NCBI GenBank assembly: GCA_000431015.1 | Contig: HF986015.1 | Span: 4,271-68,270, forward strand | Source: Alistipes sp. CAG:514 | GTDB taxonomy: Bacteria > Bacteroidota > Bacteroidia > Bacteroidales > UBA932 | Reading direction: 5' to 3' | DNA length: 64,000 nt | Shown here: in pieces, positions 27,573 through 36,617 of the stretch | Layout of the letters: each line of letters starts with the position of its first letter | Position numbering within the stretch: position 1 is the stretch's first letter | The notes under the pieces: generated by a model | What the model was told of the DNA's origin: nothing | Databases searched by the model: none | What the model saw: only the letters and a program-made list of their open reading frames with translations | Position numbers and translations under genes: made by a program

Positions 27573-28316
27573 TTACCAATTCTTTTCCTTCTGTCGTGAT
27601 TTCAGCAAAGCCGCTTTCTCCTTGTTCACCTTGTCCTGGGTCTTCTTCTCTCTGGCCTGGATAGCCTTCAGCATCTGCTGAGCCTGCTGAGGGGAGATTT
27701 TAGCATCTCCCTCCCCTTGCTGAGGATCTTGTTGAGGATCAGGCCGGTCTCCTTGATTCTGATCAGGATTGTCATTCTGATTCTGATTCTGATTCTGGCC
27801 GCTATTGTCCTGATTATTGTCCTGATCCTTATTGTCCTGATCCTGCTGGTTGTCGCCTCCGCCACCCTGCTGCTCCTCGTCCTTGAGCATCTGTTTGGCA
27901 TAGGCGTAATTCTCCTTGGCCTCCAGATCCTCCGGATTGAGAAGGATTGACTGCTTGTAGGCCTCTACAGCAGCCTTCCAGTCCTTTTTCTGCACGGCCA
28001 CGTTGCCCTGGTTGTAAAAATAGTCAGCGGCACGCCCGGAAGCGGGAGCAATCTCCTTCAATCTGTCCAGAGTCTTGGCGGCCTCGTCGAAATTGCCCTC
28101 CCGGTACAGGGCGCCGGCAAGATTATAGCCGGCGGCGAACGAAGTGGAATCCTTAGCCTGCGCCTTACGGTACTCTATCTCAGCGTTCTGCCAATTGCCT
28201 TTCCTGTACTGACGGTTGCCCGCCCTCACCTCCTTGCGATCAGTCTGAGCCATGCAGACACCGCAGGCGAGAGCCAGCAGGAAAGCCGTCAATGAATATC
28301 TTAAAATCCTCCTCAT
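27573..28316 (-). CDS. batC: BatC, TPR protein with acidic glutamine/asparagine-rich stretch
   Basis: A 247-residue exported protein: signal peptide (1-23), two to three TPRs (residues 30-140; AGYNLAGALYREGNFDEAAK and AYKQSILLNPEDLEAKENYA), then a low-complexity segment rich in Q, N and D (about 150-205) and a basic C-terminus. This is the BatC layout of the Bacteroides aerotolerance operon. Its start overlaps the end of batB by 4 bp. The Q/N/D tract is encoded by near-repetitive codons, so length variation between strains is likely. Confidence 0.85.
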   Translation of the reverse strand: MRRILRYSLTAFLLALACGVCMAQTDRKEVRAGNRQYRKGNWQNAEIEYRKAQAKDSTSFAAGYNLAGALYREGNFDEAAKTLDRLKEIAPASGRAADYFYNQGNVAVQKKDWKAAVEAYKQSILLNPEDLEAKENYAYAKQMLKDEEQQGGGGDNQQDQDNKDQDNNQDNSGQNQNQNQNDNPDQNQGDRPDPQQDPQQGEGDAKISPQQAQQMLKAIQAREKKTQDKVNKEKAALLKSRQKEKNW

Positions 28317-29323
28317 CTCTTTCCTTCAAACAAATGTCTTCTGGCACGCCTGTCTCCGACAAGCATCTCCAGAACGAAAAACACCAATGCTATGCCGAGG
28401 AAATACATGAACTGCTCGTTGTATTCCTCAAACACCACGGAATTATATTCCTCATCCTCCATCTTGCGGATGTCGCTTATGATCGGGGTCAGGCCGAACT
28501 CATCGTTGCCGGCATGGACGTAGGCTCCGCCTCCGGCAGAGGCGACATTCCTGAGGGTCTCCTCGTCGAGACGAGTCACGACGATGTTGCCGTCCTTGTC
28601 CTTCAAGAGTTCGCCGTTCATCGGAATAGGCTGGCCATCAGCAGATCCGACACCGATCGTGTAGACTTTGATCCCGGCCTCGGCGGCCTGCTTTGCTGCG
28701 GCCACCGCGTCATCCTCGTGGTTCTCGCCATCGGTGATCACGATGATCGCCCTGCTGTGCTCGCTCTGGGCGCTGAACCCCCGGACCGCCGTGCTGATCG
28801 CATCCCCGATCGCCGTTCCCTGAATCGGGATGGACTCCGTGGAGATGGAATTAAGGAACATCTTTGCACTCACATAGTCGGAGGTGATAGGCAGCTGGAC
28901 GAACGATGTGCCGGCGAACACTATCAGTCCGATCCTGTCGTCCTTAAGCTTGTCGGTGATTCTGGAGATGGCCAGTTTGGCCCTTTCCAGCCTGTCAGGA
29001 GAATAATCCTGGGCGAGCATCGAGTTGGACACGTCCAGAACGATCATGATCTCGGCTCCCTTTATCTTGTGTTCCTTGAGTTTAGCTCCGATCTGAGGCC
29101 TTGACAGGCCGATCACGAAAAAGAAGAACGCCAGCGAGAGCAGCACTGTCCTGACCCACAGCTTGCCACGCGACCAGGACGGCATCAGCTCGTTCACGAG
29201 AGCCTCGTCGCCGAACCTGCGCAGACGACGGCGCCTGCCCCAAAGCCATAGTCCCATTCCAAGAAAGAAGAACGGGATCAGCAACAAAAGCAAAAGATAA
29301 TGCGGCGCGGCGAAAATTATCAT
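28313..29323 (-). CDS. batB: BatB, von Willebrand factor A membrane protein
   Basis: A 336-residue inner-membrane protein with transmembrane segments near 5-25, 55-75 and the C-terminus (FMYFLGIALVFFVLEMLV). The VWA domain has an intact MIDAS, VLDVSNSMLAQD (DxSxS), and the distal IVITDGENHEDD. The periplasm-facing VWA proteins of this operon are thought to form a complex with BatD and work with MoxR; the operon aids aerotolerance in Bacteroides fragilis. Overlaps batA by 4 bp and batC by 4 bp. Confidence 0.9.
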   Translation of the reverse strand: MIIFAAPHYLLLLLLIPFFFLGMGLWLWGRRRRLRRFGDEALVNELMPSWSRGKLWVRTVLLSLAFFFFVIGLSRPQIGAKLKEHKIKGAEIMIVLDVSNSMLAQDYSPDRLERAKLAISRITDKLKDDRIGLIVFAGTSFVQLPITSDYVSAKMFLNSISTESIPIQGTAIGDAISTAVRGFSAQSEHSRAIIVITDGENHEDDAVAAAKQAAEAGIKVYTIGVGSADGQPIPMNGELLKDKDGNIVVTRLDEETLRNVASAGGGAYVHAGNDEFGLTPIISDIRKMEDEEYNSVVFEEYNEQFMYFLGIALVFFVLEMLVGDRRARRHLFEGKR

Positions 29324-30303
29324 GGCAACCTCCTTATCAACAGTTTAATGACAAACTCCAGCAGCAAGCAGATCAAGGCGGCCAACGCATAGGAGCCGAA
29401 CAACTCCTTGTAGACAGGGAAACTGTCAATCGTCGTCCTTGCCTTCTCCATCTTGTTGATGTCTGAATATATCTCCGCAAGCTTCGTGTTGTCGGTGGCC
29501 CTGAAATAGCGGCCTCCAGTCATTGAGGCTATGCTGGAAAGCAGTTTCTCATCGAGTTCGACCTTAAGGTTCTGCATCTGGACTCCCCACGGAGTCATGA
29601 CCGGATAAGGAGCCTCGCCATTGGCGCCCACACCGATTGTGTAGACTCTGATTCCGTAGGTCTTGGCGATCTCGGCGGCGGTCTCCGGCGAAACCTCGCC
29701 ACAGTTGTTCACACCGTCCGTCAGCAGGATCACCACCCTGCTCTTGGCGTCGGAATCCTTGATTCTCGCCACCGCTGTGGCAAGTCCGTTGCCGATGGCC
29801 GTGCCATCCTCGATCAGGTCGGTGGAGATCTCCTTCATGAGATTGATAAGTGTCGCCCTGTCGGTTGTCAGCGGGCACTGCGTGTAGCTCTCCCCCGCGA
29901 ACACCACTATACCCATCCTGTCGGACGGTCTCTGGGCGATGAACTCTATCGCTATGTCCTTGGCGGCGCTGATCCTGTCCGGCGTGAAGTCCCTCGCCAG
30001 CATACTGGTGGAGACATCCATCGCAAGAACGATGTCGATACCTTCAGTGTCAACCTTTTCAATCTTCGTGGACGACCTCGGCCTGGCGATGGCCACCACA
30101 ATCAATGACAGCGCGGCTATCCTCAGGACAAATGGAATATGCCTGACCACCCCGAGGACTGACCTGCCGCCCGACTTCCAAGGTCTCACGTTCGAGACTC
30201 TCAGGTGCGGCCTCCTGTCCCTGATCTCCACGTACAGGTAGCGCAGAACCAGCAAGGCGGGAACCATAAGGAGCCAAAGCAATCTTGGATATTCAAAGAA
30301 CAT
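29320..30303 (-). CDS. batA: BatA, von Willebrand factor A membrane protein
   Basis: A 327-residue paralogue of BatB with the same layout: N-terminal helices, a VWA domain with MIDAS AMDVSTSMLARD and VILLTDGVNNCG, and a C-terminal helix (YALAALICLLLEFVIKLLI). The family block RPRSSTKIEKVDTEGIDIV is conserved. Overlaps batB by 4 bp and abuts the upstream gene with a 1 bp overlap at 30303, so the whole run is translationally coupled. Confidence 0.9.
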   Translation of the reverse strand: MFFEYPRLLWLLMVPALLVLRYLYVEIRDRRPHLRVSNVRPWKSGGRSVLGVVRHIPFVLRIAALSLIVVAIARPRSSTKIEKVDTEGIDIVLAMDVSTSMLARDFTPDRISAAKDIAIEFIAQRPSDRMGIVVFAGESYTQCPLTTDRATLINLMKEISTDLIEDGTAIGNGLATAVARIKDSDAKSRVVILLTDGVNNCGEVSPETAAEIAKTYGIRVYTIGVGANGEAPYPVMTPWGVQMQNLKVELDEKLLSSIASMTGGRYFRATDNTKLAEIYSDINKMEKARTTIDSFPVYKELFGSYALAALICLLLEFVIKLLIRRLP

Positions 30304-31358
30304 TATGCCTCACCTCCTTCTTTTTTAGCTGGCGACTTAGACTCCGCAGCCTTCCGCGCCGCTTCCTCCTCGGCAAGTTGGGACTGGTAAGTCACTGTGA
30401 CAAAGCGCACGGCGGCAGGAAGGGCGGCGGCGTTCTCCTCATCAGAAGCCGAAGCCTTGGCGAACTTCACGAAATCAGCCGTCTCGAACAAGGTCTTCAT
30501 CTCCTCGTAAAGATCCGCCGGGACACCCGACGACTTCAGATCCTTGAATATCTCTGCCGTCGTCATCTCCATCGCGTCTATGCCGTAGCGCGCGTCTATA
30601 TATTCCCTCAAAGCGTCCGTGATTCCGGAATAGAAAGCCTTCTGCTTCTCCGGTACCCAGTATTTGCTGCCTCTGAAGTGTTCAAGCTTCCTCAGCGCCA
30701 CAAGATAAGGCGGATCCTTACGGGCCGCGCCGCCTCCGTTTCTCTTCCGCCTGGAAACGATCAGCATCCAGATCATTGCGGCCACGAAGGCGAGCGCCAA
30801 TCCCCCCAAGACATAAGGAATCACCTCGGAGGCCTTGAGCGGATAACGTACCACTCCTTTTATGTCGTGGATCTGATAGGTCGCCGTGTCAACAGGCATC
30901 GTACTAATGTCCAGCACCTTAGGGTCGAAGACGAGGGTGTCCACCCTGTCCACTCCCGAAGCCCGTATGATGGAAAGCGGCGGAAGTTCGTACCTCCCCT
31001 CGTCAAACGATGTCACAACCATCGAGACATCTATGTCGTAGGATTTCGGCTCCTTCTTTCTACCTTTCACCCTGACAGTGTCGGCCACAAGAGGCATGAC
31101 AATCTCCACGCTGTCCATGAAGCCCTTTGAGAAATCAGGCAGGGCGAACCTTGTCCCTTCCGCGACATCCTTAAGGTGGAAGCCGTAGCGGAACTGGTCG
31201 CCGATCAGAGCGGTGTCGCGCTTCTGCAGCGGCTCCAGAAAGGAATCCTCCGACCTTATCAACATCCCTTTCCCGCCGGGAGCCCGCTGTCCGGCAGCCG
31301 CCGTCGGCAGGATCACCGCGCAGAAAAGCAGAAATCCGTAAATCATTCTCTTCATCAC
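30303..31358 (-). CDS. Bat-operon membrane protein of unknown function
   Basis: A 351-residue protein with a signal peptide (1-22), an extracytoplasmic beta-sandwich region (about 30-175), one transmembrane helix (VIPYVLGGLALAFVAAMIWML) and a cytoplasmic helical domain containing YSGITDALREYIDARYGIDA. The cytoplasmic part resembles that of BatD and DUF4381-like proteins that sit between the DUF58 and VWA genes in other MoxR clusters. It ends in a lysine/alanine-rich tail. I know no established function; its place in the middle of the operon argues for membership of the complex. Confidence 0.75.
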   Translation of the reverse strand: MMKRMIYGFLLFCAVILPTAAAGQRAPGGKGMLIRSEDSFLEPLQKRDTALIGDQFRYGFHLKDVAEGTRFALPDFSKGFMDSVEIVMPLVADTVRVKGRKKEPKSYDIDVSMVVTSFDEGRYELPPLSIIRASGVDRVDTLVFDPKVLDISTMPVDTATYQIHDIKGVVRYPLKASEVIPYVLGGLALAFVAAMIWMLIVSRRKRNGGGAARKDPPYLVALRKLEHFRGSKYWVPEKQKAFYSGITDALREYIDARYGIDAMEMTTAEIFKDLKSSGVPADLYEEMKTLFETADFVKFAKASASDEENAAALPAAVRFVTVTYQSQLAEEEAARKAAESKSPAKKEGGEA

Positions 31359-32251
31359 TACCTCCTCCCGAAAAATGTCATCAAGCCCTTGACATAGTCC
31401 TGATCAGTCGCTATGTCAACAGAATCAATCTGATAGCGGTTAAACAACCTTCTCTCCCCTTCGTTGACCGCACCGAACCATCTTGAATATTCAGCCCTCG
31501 TCCTCTTGCTGGAGGTGTTGATCCATGCCGACTCTCCGGTCTCGGAATCCTTGACGTGAACCAGTCCGACATCCGGAATCGTCCTCTCGCGCGGGTCGTG
31601 TACCTTGATCACGGAGATGTCGTGCCTGTTCCGCGCCACCTTAAGGGCGTCCTCATAGCGAGGCGAGCCGTCAGGATTGACATCCAGCATGTCGGAAAGT
31701 ACGAAAGCGGTGCATTTCTTCTTCATCGCGTTGGTCAGGTACCGCAGAGCCTGGCCTACATCCGTCCCGTCCGACTTCGGCTTGAGCTCGATGATCTCAC
31801 GGATGATGTGGAGCAGGTGGCTCCGGCCTTTCTTCGGAGGAATGAACTCCTCTACCCTGTCGCTGAAGAACAGCGCGCCGACCTTGTCGTTGTTGATTAT
31901 GGCCGAGAAACTAAGCACAGCCGCGATCTCGGCGATCAAGTCCCTTTTGGTTCTCTCGCTGGTACCGAAAAGACCGGAACGGCTGATGTCGATCAGAAGG
32001 ACGACCGTCATCTCCCTCTCCTCCTCGAAGACCTTGACATAAGGGGCGCGCAGACGAGCCGTCACATTCCAGTCCATAGAGCGCACATCATCCCCGTACT
32101 GGTACTCACGCACCTCGCTGAAGGCCATTCCTCGACCCTTGAAGGCACTGTGGTACTCCCCGGCGAAGATCTGATGCGACAGAGCCCTTGTGCGGATCTC
32201 TATCTTGCGGACCTTGCGCAGAAGCTCGTTGGCCGATGAATTAGACGCCAT
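31358..32251 (-). CDS. DUF58 domain protein of the MoxR/Bat operon
   Basis: A 297-residue cytoplasmic protein. The DUF58 signature EYQYGDDVRSMDWNVTARL is at about 48-66, followed by a degenerate VWA-like fold starting VVLLIDISRSGLFGTSE. DUF58 proteins are regular partners of MoxR ATPases. Overlaps the next gene by 1 bp and lies 26 bp after moxR, in the order moxR-DUF58-membrane protein-batA-batB-batC-batDE. Confidence 0.9.
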   Translation of the reverse strand: MASNSSANELLRKVRKIEIRTRALSHQIFAGEYHSAFKGRGMAFSEVREYQYGDDVRSMDWNVTARLRAPYVKVFEEEREMTVVLLIDISRSGLFGTSERTKRDLIAEIAAVLSFSAIINNDKVGALFFSDRVEEFIPPKKGRSHLLHIIREIIELKPKSDGTDVGQALRYLTNAMKKKCTAFVLSDMLDVNPDGSPRYEDALKVARNRHDISVIKVHDPRERTIPDVGLVHVKDSETGESAWINTSSKRTRAEYSRWFGAVNEGERRLFNRYQIDSVDIATDQDYVKGLMTFFGRR

Positions 32252-32277
32252 GATTGAAATCTTTGATTATGACCACA

Positions 32278-33303
32278 CTACGGAACCTGCACAGCATTGA
32301 TCACCTCGGCGATGATCTGCTCGGTCGTGACGTTCTCCGCCTCGGCCTCGTAGGTCAGCCCGATCCTGTGGCGCAGCACCTCATTGCAGACAGCCCTGAC
32401 ATCCTCCGGGATCACGTAGCCCCTTCTCTTGATGAAGGCGTAGGCCTTGGAAGCCATTGACAGCGAGATGCTGGCGCGTGGCGAGGCGCCGAAGGAGATC
32501 AGATCCTTGATCTTGCCCAGTCCGTAGTCCTCAGGGGTACGCGTGGCATAGACGATGTCCACGATGTACCTCTCGATCTTCTCGTCCATGTAGACATCCC
32601 TCACGACGCTTCTCGCACGCACGATGTCCTCTGGCTTGATCACCGGATTCACCGTCGGGAACTCCCCGGAGTTGTTCATCCTGATGATCTGCTTCTCCTC
32701 CTCTTTCTTAGGATAGCTCACGATGACCTTCAGCATGAAACGGTCCACCTGGGCCTCCGGGAGCGGATAGGTCCCCTCCTGCTCGATCGGGTTCTGTGTG
32801 GCCATCACGAGGAAAGGCTCCGGAAGCTTGAAAGTCTGGTCGCCGATCGTGACCTGGCGCTCCTGCATCGCCTCCAGAAGGGCGGACTGCACCTTCGCCG
32901 GGCTACGGTTGATCTCGTCCGCCAGCACGAAGTTGGCGAAGACAGGGCCTTTGTGAACCTCGAACGACTCATCTTTCTGTGAGTAGATCATCGTGCCGAT
33001 GAGGTCGGCGGGGAGAAGGTCAGGAGTGAACTGGATCCTGCTGACCCTTGCGTCGATCGTGAACTGGATCCTGCTCAACCTTGCGTCGATCGCTTTTGAC
33101 AAAGTACTGATTGCCAAAGTCTTGGCCAGACCAGGCACGCCTTCAAGAAGAATATGCCCGTTGGCGAGAAGGCCGATCAGAAGGTTCTCCACAAGGTGCT
33201 TCTGTCCGATGATGACCTTGCCCATCTCAAGGGACAGCATGTCCACGAAGGCACTTTCCTTCTGGATTCTGTCATTTAGTTCCTTGACGTTTACACTTTC
33301 CAT
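32278..33303 (-). CDS. MoxR-family AAA+ ATPase with an 11-residue tandem duplication
   Basis: A 341-residue chaperone-like ATPase heading the bat operon. Walker A is GVPGLAKT (55-62), Walker B FVLADEINR, followed by the family blocks ALLEAMQERQVTIG and MATQNPIEQEGTYPLPEAQ. Residues 72-82 (IDARLSRIQFT) are repeated at 83-93 (IDARVSRIQFT), where family members have a single copy before PDLLPADLIGT. The start MESVNVKEL at 33303 is preferred to the frame opening at 33339, whose extra 12 residues would overlap the truA promoter. The duplication lies between the nucleotide-binding loop and the pore-loop region, so an effect on activity is possible. Confidence 0.92.
   Translation of the reverse strand: MESVNVKELNDRIQKESAFVDMLSLEMGKVIIGQKHLVENLLIGLLANGHILLEGVPGLAKTLAISTLSKAIDARLSRIQFTIDARVSRIQFTPDLLPADLIGTMIYSQKDESFEVHKGPVFANFVLADEINRSPAKVQSALLEAMQERQVTIGDQTFKLPEPFLVMATQNPIEQEGTYPLPEAQVDRFMLKVIVSYPKKEEEKQIIRMNNSGEFPTVNPVIKPEDIVRARSVVRDVYMDEKIERYIVDIVYATRTPEDYGLGKIKDLISFGASPRASISLSMASKAYAFIKRRGYVIPEDVRAVCNEVLRHRIGLTYEAEAENVTTEQIIAEVINAVQVP
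33026..33091. repeat. 33 bp in-frame tandem duplication inside moxR
   Basis: Two adjacent 33 bp units (33026-33058 and 33059-33091) match at 31 of 33 positions, differing only within CTGCTGACCC versus CTGCTCAACC. Being a multiple of three, it keeps the frame and adds 11 residues. Confidence 0.93.
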
Positions 33304-33320
33304 ATTATACTGTTTTTTAC

Positions 33321-33328
33321 TATTTTTG
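33321..33328 (+). promoter_or_regulatory. -7 box TATTTTTG for truA
   Basis: TATTTTTG 22 bp before the ATG at 33350. It lies in the short divergent gap between moxR and truA and sets the truA start. Confidence 0.5.
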
Positions 33329-33349
33329 CAGCCAAACAAACTTTATCAA

Positions 33350-34129
33350 ATGCGCTACAGGATCATCCTTTCCTACGACGGCTCGTCATTCTGCGGTTGG
33401 CAGATCCAGAACCAAGCGGAGACCGTTCAGGAGTGTCTTCAGAATGCTCTTTCGACTCTCTTGAAGGAGAACATCGCCGTCACAGGCGCCGGCAGGACTG
33501 ATTCGAAGGTGAACGCCATCAACTATGTGGCCCACTTCGAAACATCGAATCCGGACATTGACGCAAGCGCGGTAGGCTACAAAATAAATGCCATCCTACC
33601 CGCAGGAATCAAGGTTCATTCGGTTGAGCGATGCGAGCCGGATTTTCACGCCAGATTCGACGCCACGCAACGGGAGTACAAGTACTTTCTCCACCGCCGC
33701 AGGGATCCTTTCATGCGGGAATATTCCTACCTCTACACCTTCCCGCTCGATGTCGGGAAGATGAACCGGGCCGCACAGGCTCTTCTTGGAAAACATGATT
33801 TCAGCTGCTTTGAAAAGGTCGGCAGCGACAATAAGACCTCCATCTGCACCGTCACCCTGGCACGCTGGGAGGCATATTCCCCGGATCACGTGAGGATCAT
33901 GGGCTACCCCGCCGAGGAAGGTGACTACCTGGTCTTCACGATCCGCGCCGACAGGTTCCTGAGGAATATGGTCCGCGCCGTGGTCGGCTCCCTCCTTGAG
34001 ATAGGCCGCGGCAAGCGCGACGAGTCATGGACCGCCACCCTCACCCAAGGCGGCACCCGCTCCAGCGCCGGCGAGTCCGTCCCCGGCCACGCCCTCTTCC
34101 TGACAAAGGTGGAGTATTCGGCAGATTAA
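33350..34129 (+). CDS. truA: tRNA pseudouridine(38-40) synthase TruA
   Basis: Makes pseudouridine at positions 38-40 of the anticodon stem of many tRNAs. From the ATG at 33350 the protein has 259 residues, the usual length, and begins MRYRIILSYDGSSFCGWQIQ. The catalytic aspartate is in GAGRTDSKVNA, and RFDATQREYKYFLHR and FLRNMVRAVVGSLLEIGRG complete the family signature. The frame is open upstream to 32993, but that extension lies inside moxR and before the promoter, so it is rejected. Confidence 0.95.
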   Translation: MRYRIILSYDGSSFCGWQIQNQAETVQECLQNALSTLLKENIAVTGAGRTDSKVNAINYVAHFETSNPDIDASAVGYKINAILPAGIKVHSVERCEPDFHARFDATQREYKYFLHRRRDPFMREYSYLYTFPLDVGKMNRAAQALLGKHDFSCFEKVGSDNKTSICTVTLARWEAYSPDHVRIMGYPAEEGDYLVFTIRADRFLRNMVRAVVGSLLEIGRGKRDESWTATLTQGGTRSSAGESVPGHALFLTKVEYSAD

Positions 34130-34140
34130 GTGACCGAAGG

Positions 34141-34335
34141 TTATTCCTTGCCGTCCTCGATGGAGTCGCGGACGGTGCGGAGGTACTTCCGGCAGGCTTC
34201 GATAAGTTCCTTGGAGCGCTTCACCAGCGCGCCGATGTCGTCCAGGCTCGTGGCCGGATCCTCAACCTTGGCGGCGATCTCGTCCAGTTCGGCGACCGCC
34301 TTTGTGTAGTCGAATTTCTTCTCTGACATATTCAT
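34141..34335 (-). CDS. xseB: Exodeoxyribonuclease VII small subunit
   Basis: A 64-residue helical protein (FDYTKAVAELDEIAAKVEDP, ALVKRSKELIEACRKYL) of standard XseB size. It binds the C-terminal coil of XseA to form the single-strand exonuclease. It follows xseA after 6 bp on the same strand and converges with truA. Confidence 0.9.
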   Translation of the reverse strand: MNMSEKKFDYTKAVAELDEIAAKVEDPATSLDDIGALVKRSKELIEACRKYLRTVRDSIEDGKE

Positions 34336-34341
34336 TGATTC

Positions 34342-35775
34342 TTAACTGATTTCACTCATCGCCGGGAGGGCGCCGTCCTCCTTTCCCGGCACATTGCTCT
34401 TAAGATCGACCTCCACGACACCGCACTTTACGGTGCCGTCGGCGAACATCATCCGCACCCTGTCCCCGACATGGGTTCTCGTGGCGGAATCCATCTTCAC
34501 GCCGTCCCTGTCAAGCGCGAGGACAAAGCCCTTGCGGAGGATGTTGCGGGGATCGTTGGCGGTGATCTTCGTCTCCATCATGATCAGATGCGACAGCGCG
34601 CCGGAAAGCACGACACCCACACGGCCCCTTATCCGCTGCTCCACCCTTTCGACCGAAGAGGCGGCCTTGTCTATCCTTCTGTCTACTCCGTGGCCGATCC
34701 CGTCGGAAAGCCTGTCAAGGCGATGTTCCTGAGCCACAATGCGTTCCTTAGCCGCCTTCGCCACCGCTGACTCCAACAGGTCAATCCTGTGCAAGGCATC
34801 CCGGACACGGTTTCCGGCCTGCCTTCCCACCCTTGCCTCCAGCAGGCCGATTCTGGATTCCATGGCCGACAGGCGGTTGTTGAAGGAGAGCATAAGTCTT
34901 GACTCCAGCGTACCCAGGCGCTGATCCTCAGCGATGTAGCAATCCAGAAACAGATCGGCCAGAGCGGTCGGGGTCTTGACCGATGTGTTCGCCACCATGT
35001 CGGCGACGTGGTGGTCCTTGTCATGGCCGATCGCCGTGAAGACCGGAACCGGGCAGCGCGCGATGGCCACCGCGAGATCGTAGTCGTCAAAGCAGCCCAG
35101 ATCCAAGTCCGAACCGCCTCCACGCATGATCAGCACGGCGTCATAACGGACCTGCGAGGAGAGAATCCGGGCGAAGGCCGCCACGATGGAGGCCGGTGCG
35201 CCATCGCCCTGCATCAATGCCTCGAACAGTCTCACGTTGAACACGAAGCCATATTCATTTTCCATCAGATGACGGCGGAAGTCGCCGAAGCCTGCCGCCC
35301 CGGGAGCGGAGATGACCGCCAATGAATATGGCAGCGCGGGCAACTGCAGGCGCTTCTGGAGATCCAGCAGCCCTTCACGCCCCAGCCTTTCGATCGTCTC
35401 CTGCCTTCGGCGCTCGCTGGCCCCGAGGGTGAAGTCCGGATCAATGTCCTCTATGTTCAATGAAAAGCCGTACAGGGGATGGTAGCTGACCTGCACGCTG
35501 GCAAGGATCTCCATCCCGGCCTCCAGAGGCGATCCGGTCACGCCATGGAACCGCTGGTCTATGAGGTTCCAGCGGAAAGCCCAGATCGTGGCCCTGGTCT
35601 TGGCCACGACTCCCCCACCCTCGCTCTGTGACAGTTCAAGGTAACAATGACCGTTCTGCTTCCGGTTCAGGCTGCTGATCTCGGCCTTCAGCCAGAGCCT
35701 CTGCGGGAACGTCCCCTCAATGACCGATTTCAGGTGAGCCTGTAGAGTGAACAGGTCTATGTACTTCTTTTCCAT
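34342..35775 (-). CDS. xseA: Exodeoxyribonuclease VII large subunit
   Basis: The catalytic subunit of exonuclease VII, 477 residues. An N-terminal OB-fold (about 15-110; GHCYLELSQ, FRWNLIDQRF) precedes the catalytic domain with AVISAPGAAGFGDF, LIMRGGGSDLDLGCFDDYDLA and FTAIGHDKDHHVADMVAN, where the conserved glycines and aspartates are intact. A long helical part and a C-terminal barrel follow. It starts beside the repeat element at 35804; a TAAATTTG -7 box at 35797-35804 touches the end of that element. Confidence 0.95.
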   Translation of the reverse strand: MEKKYIDLFTLQAHLKSVIEGTFPQRLWLKAEISSLNRKQNGHCYLELSQSEGGGVVAKTRATIWAFRWNLIDQRFHGVTGSPLEAGMEILASVQVSYHPLYGFSLNIEDIDPDFTLGASERRRQETIERLGREGLLDLQKRLQLPALPYSLAVISAPGAAGFGDFRRHLMENEYGFVFNVRLFEALMQGDGAPASIVAAFARILSSQVRYDAVLIMRGGGSDLDLGCFDDYDLAVAIARCPVPVFTAIGHDKDHHVADMVANTSVKTPTALADLFLDCYIAEDQRLGTLESRLMLSFNNRLSAMESRIGLLEARVGRQAGNRVRDALHRIDLLESAVAKAAKERIVAQEHRLDRLSDGIGHGVDRRIDKAASSVERVEQRIRGRVGVVLSGALSHLIMMETKITANDPRNILRKGFVLALDRDGVKMDSATRTHVGDRVRMMFADGTVKCGVVEVDLKSNVPGKEDGALPAMSEIS

Positions 35776-35796
35776 AATAACGTCTGCTTTCTCTTA

Positions 35797-35804
35797 CAAA
35801 TTTA
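35797..35804 (-). promoter_or_regulatory. -7 box TAAATTTG for xseAB
   Basis: TAAATTTG on the minus strand, 21 bp before the xseA ATG, ending exactly at the edge of the 161 bp repeat element. The -33 region would therefore lie inside the element. Confidence 0.5.
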
Positions 35805-35964
35805 GTAACATTCAAAAAATAACCTGCATCATCTAAGGGAATCTTTTCGGTCTATATATCTTTTCTCATCAGTCGTGTACGTCCAGTACACTCCTTCTTC
35901 GAAAAGAAATCTATCCTCGAAAATCTTCTCCTAATCTGAAGCAGGTTATTTTTTTCACGTTACT
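35804..35964. repeat. Noncoding element with terminal inverted repeats, copy 1
   Basis: AGTAAC-N3-CAAAAAATAACCTGC at the left is mirrored by GCAGGTTATTTTTTT and a GTTACT at the right, giving interrupted terminal inverted repeats of about 20 bp. The centre has a hairpin GTGTAC-GTCCA-GTACAC (35875-35891). It fills the divergent gap between xseA and engB, and both genes' -7 boxes lie at or just beyond its ends. Read on the minus strand it aligns almost end to end with 50432-50593. It has no coding capacity. Confidence 0.88.
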
Positions 35965-35978
35965 TAACAAAAAAGCAG

Positions 35979-35986
35979 TATCTTTG
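35979..35986 (+). promoter_or_regulatory. -7 box TATCTTTG for engB
   Basis: TATCTTTG 28 bp before the ATG at 36015, 14 bp beyond the repeat element. The -33 position falls inside the element's right terminal repeat. Confidence 0.5.
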
Positions 35987-36014
35987 TGAAAGAAATTCAG
36001 AGGCAGAAAGAAAG

Positions 36015-36605
36015 ATGACCATCACGGAAGCAAAATTCGCGGGCAGCTGCACAAGAGTCAACCAGAAGCCCTCACGCAGACTGCCGGAGTTTGCGTTCAT
36101 CGGACGCTCGAATGTCGGCAAGTCTTCGCTGATCAACATGTTGTGCGGCAACAGCAAGTTGGCGAAGACCTCCTCCACGCCGGGAAAGACGAAACTCATC
36201 AATCATTTCATCATCAATGACAGCTGGTACCTGGTGGACCTTCCGGGCTACGGATTCGCCAAGATCTCCAAGGAAGGACGGGAGGAACTCCGCAAGATGA
36301 TCAATGACTACATCGGGAAGTCCGAGGAGATGGTGCTGCTCTTTGTCCTGATCGACTCCAGGCACGACATCACAAGGATCGACAGGGAGTTTCTGAGGGG
36401 ACTCGGAGAGAACGGCATTCCGTTTGCGATCATATTCACAAAAGGTGACAAACGCGGTCCCAACGCCCTCAAGGCTCAGATCGAGAGGAACAAGGAGATT
36501 CTGTCGGAGGAATGGGAGGAGTTGCCGCCGATGCTGGCCTCAAGCGCCGAGACCGGGGCCGGAAAACAGGAGATACTTGACTTTATTCAACAATACATTA
36601 ATTAA
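36015..36605 (+). CDS. engB: Ribosome biogenesis GTPase EngB (YihA/YsxC)
   Basis: A 196-residue GTPase needed for assembly of the large ribosomal subunit. G1 is GRSNVGKSSLI, G2 around TSSTPGKTK, G3 VDLPGYGFA, G4 TKGDK (TKxD variant typical of EngB) and G5 SSAETGAGK. Starts with ATG at 36015 and is followed after 12 bp by prs. Confidence 0.94.
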   Translation: MTITEAKFAGSCTRVNQKPSRRLPEFAFIGRSNVGKSSLINMLCGNSKLAKTSSTPGKTKLINHFIINDSWYLVDLPGYGFAKISKEGREELRKMINDYIGKSEEMVLLFVLIDSRHDITRIDREFLRGLGENGIPFAIIFTKGDKRGPNALKAQIERNKEILSEEWEELPPMLASSAETGAGKQEILDFIQQYIN

Positions 36606-36617
36606 TCGCATAGTTTA

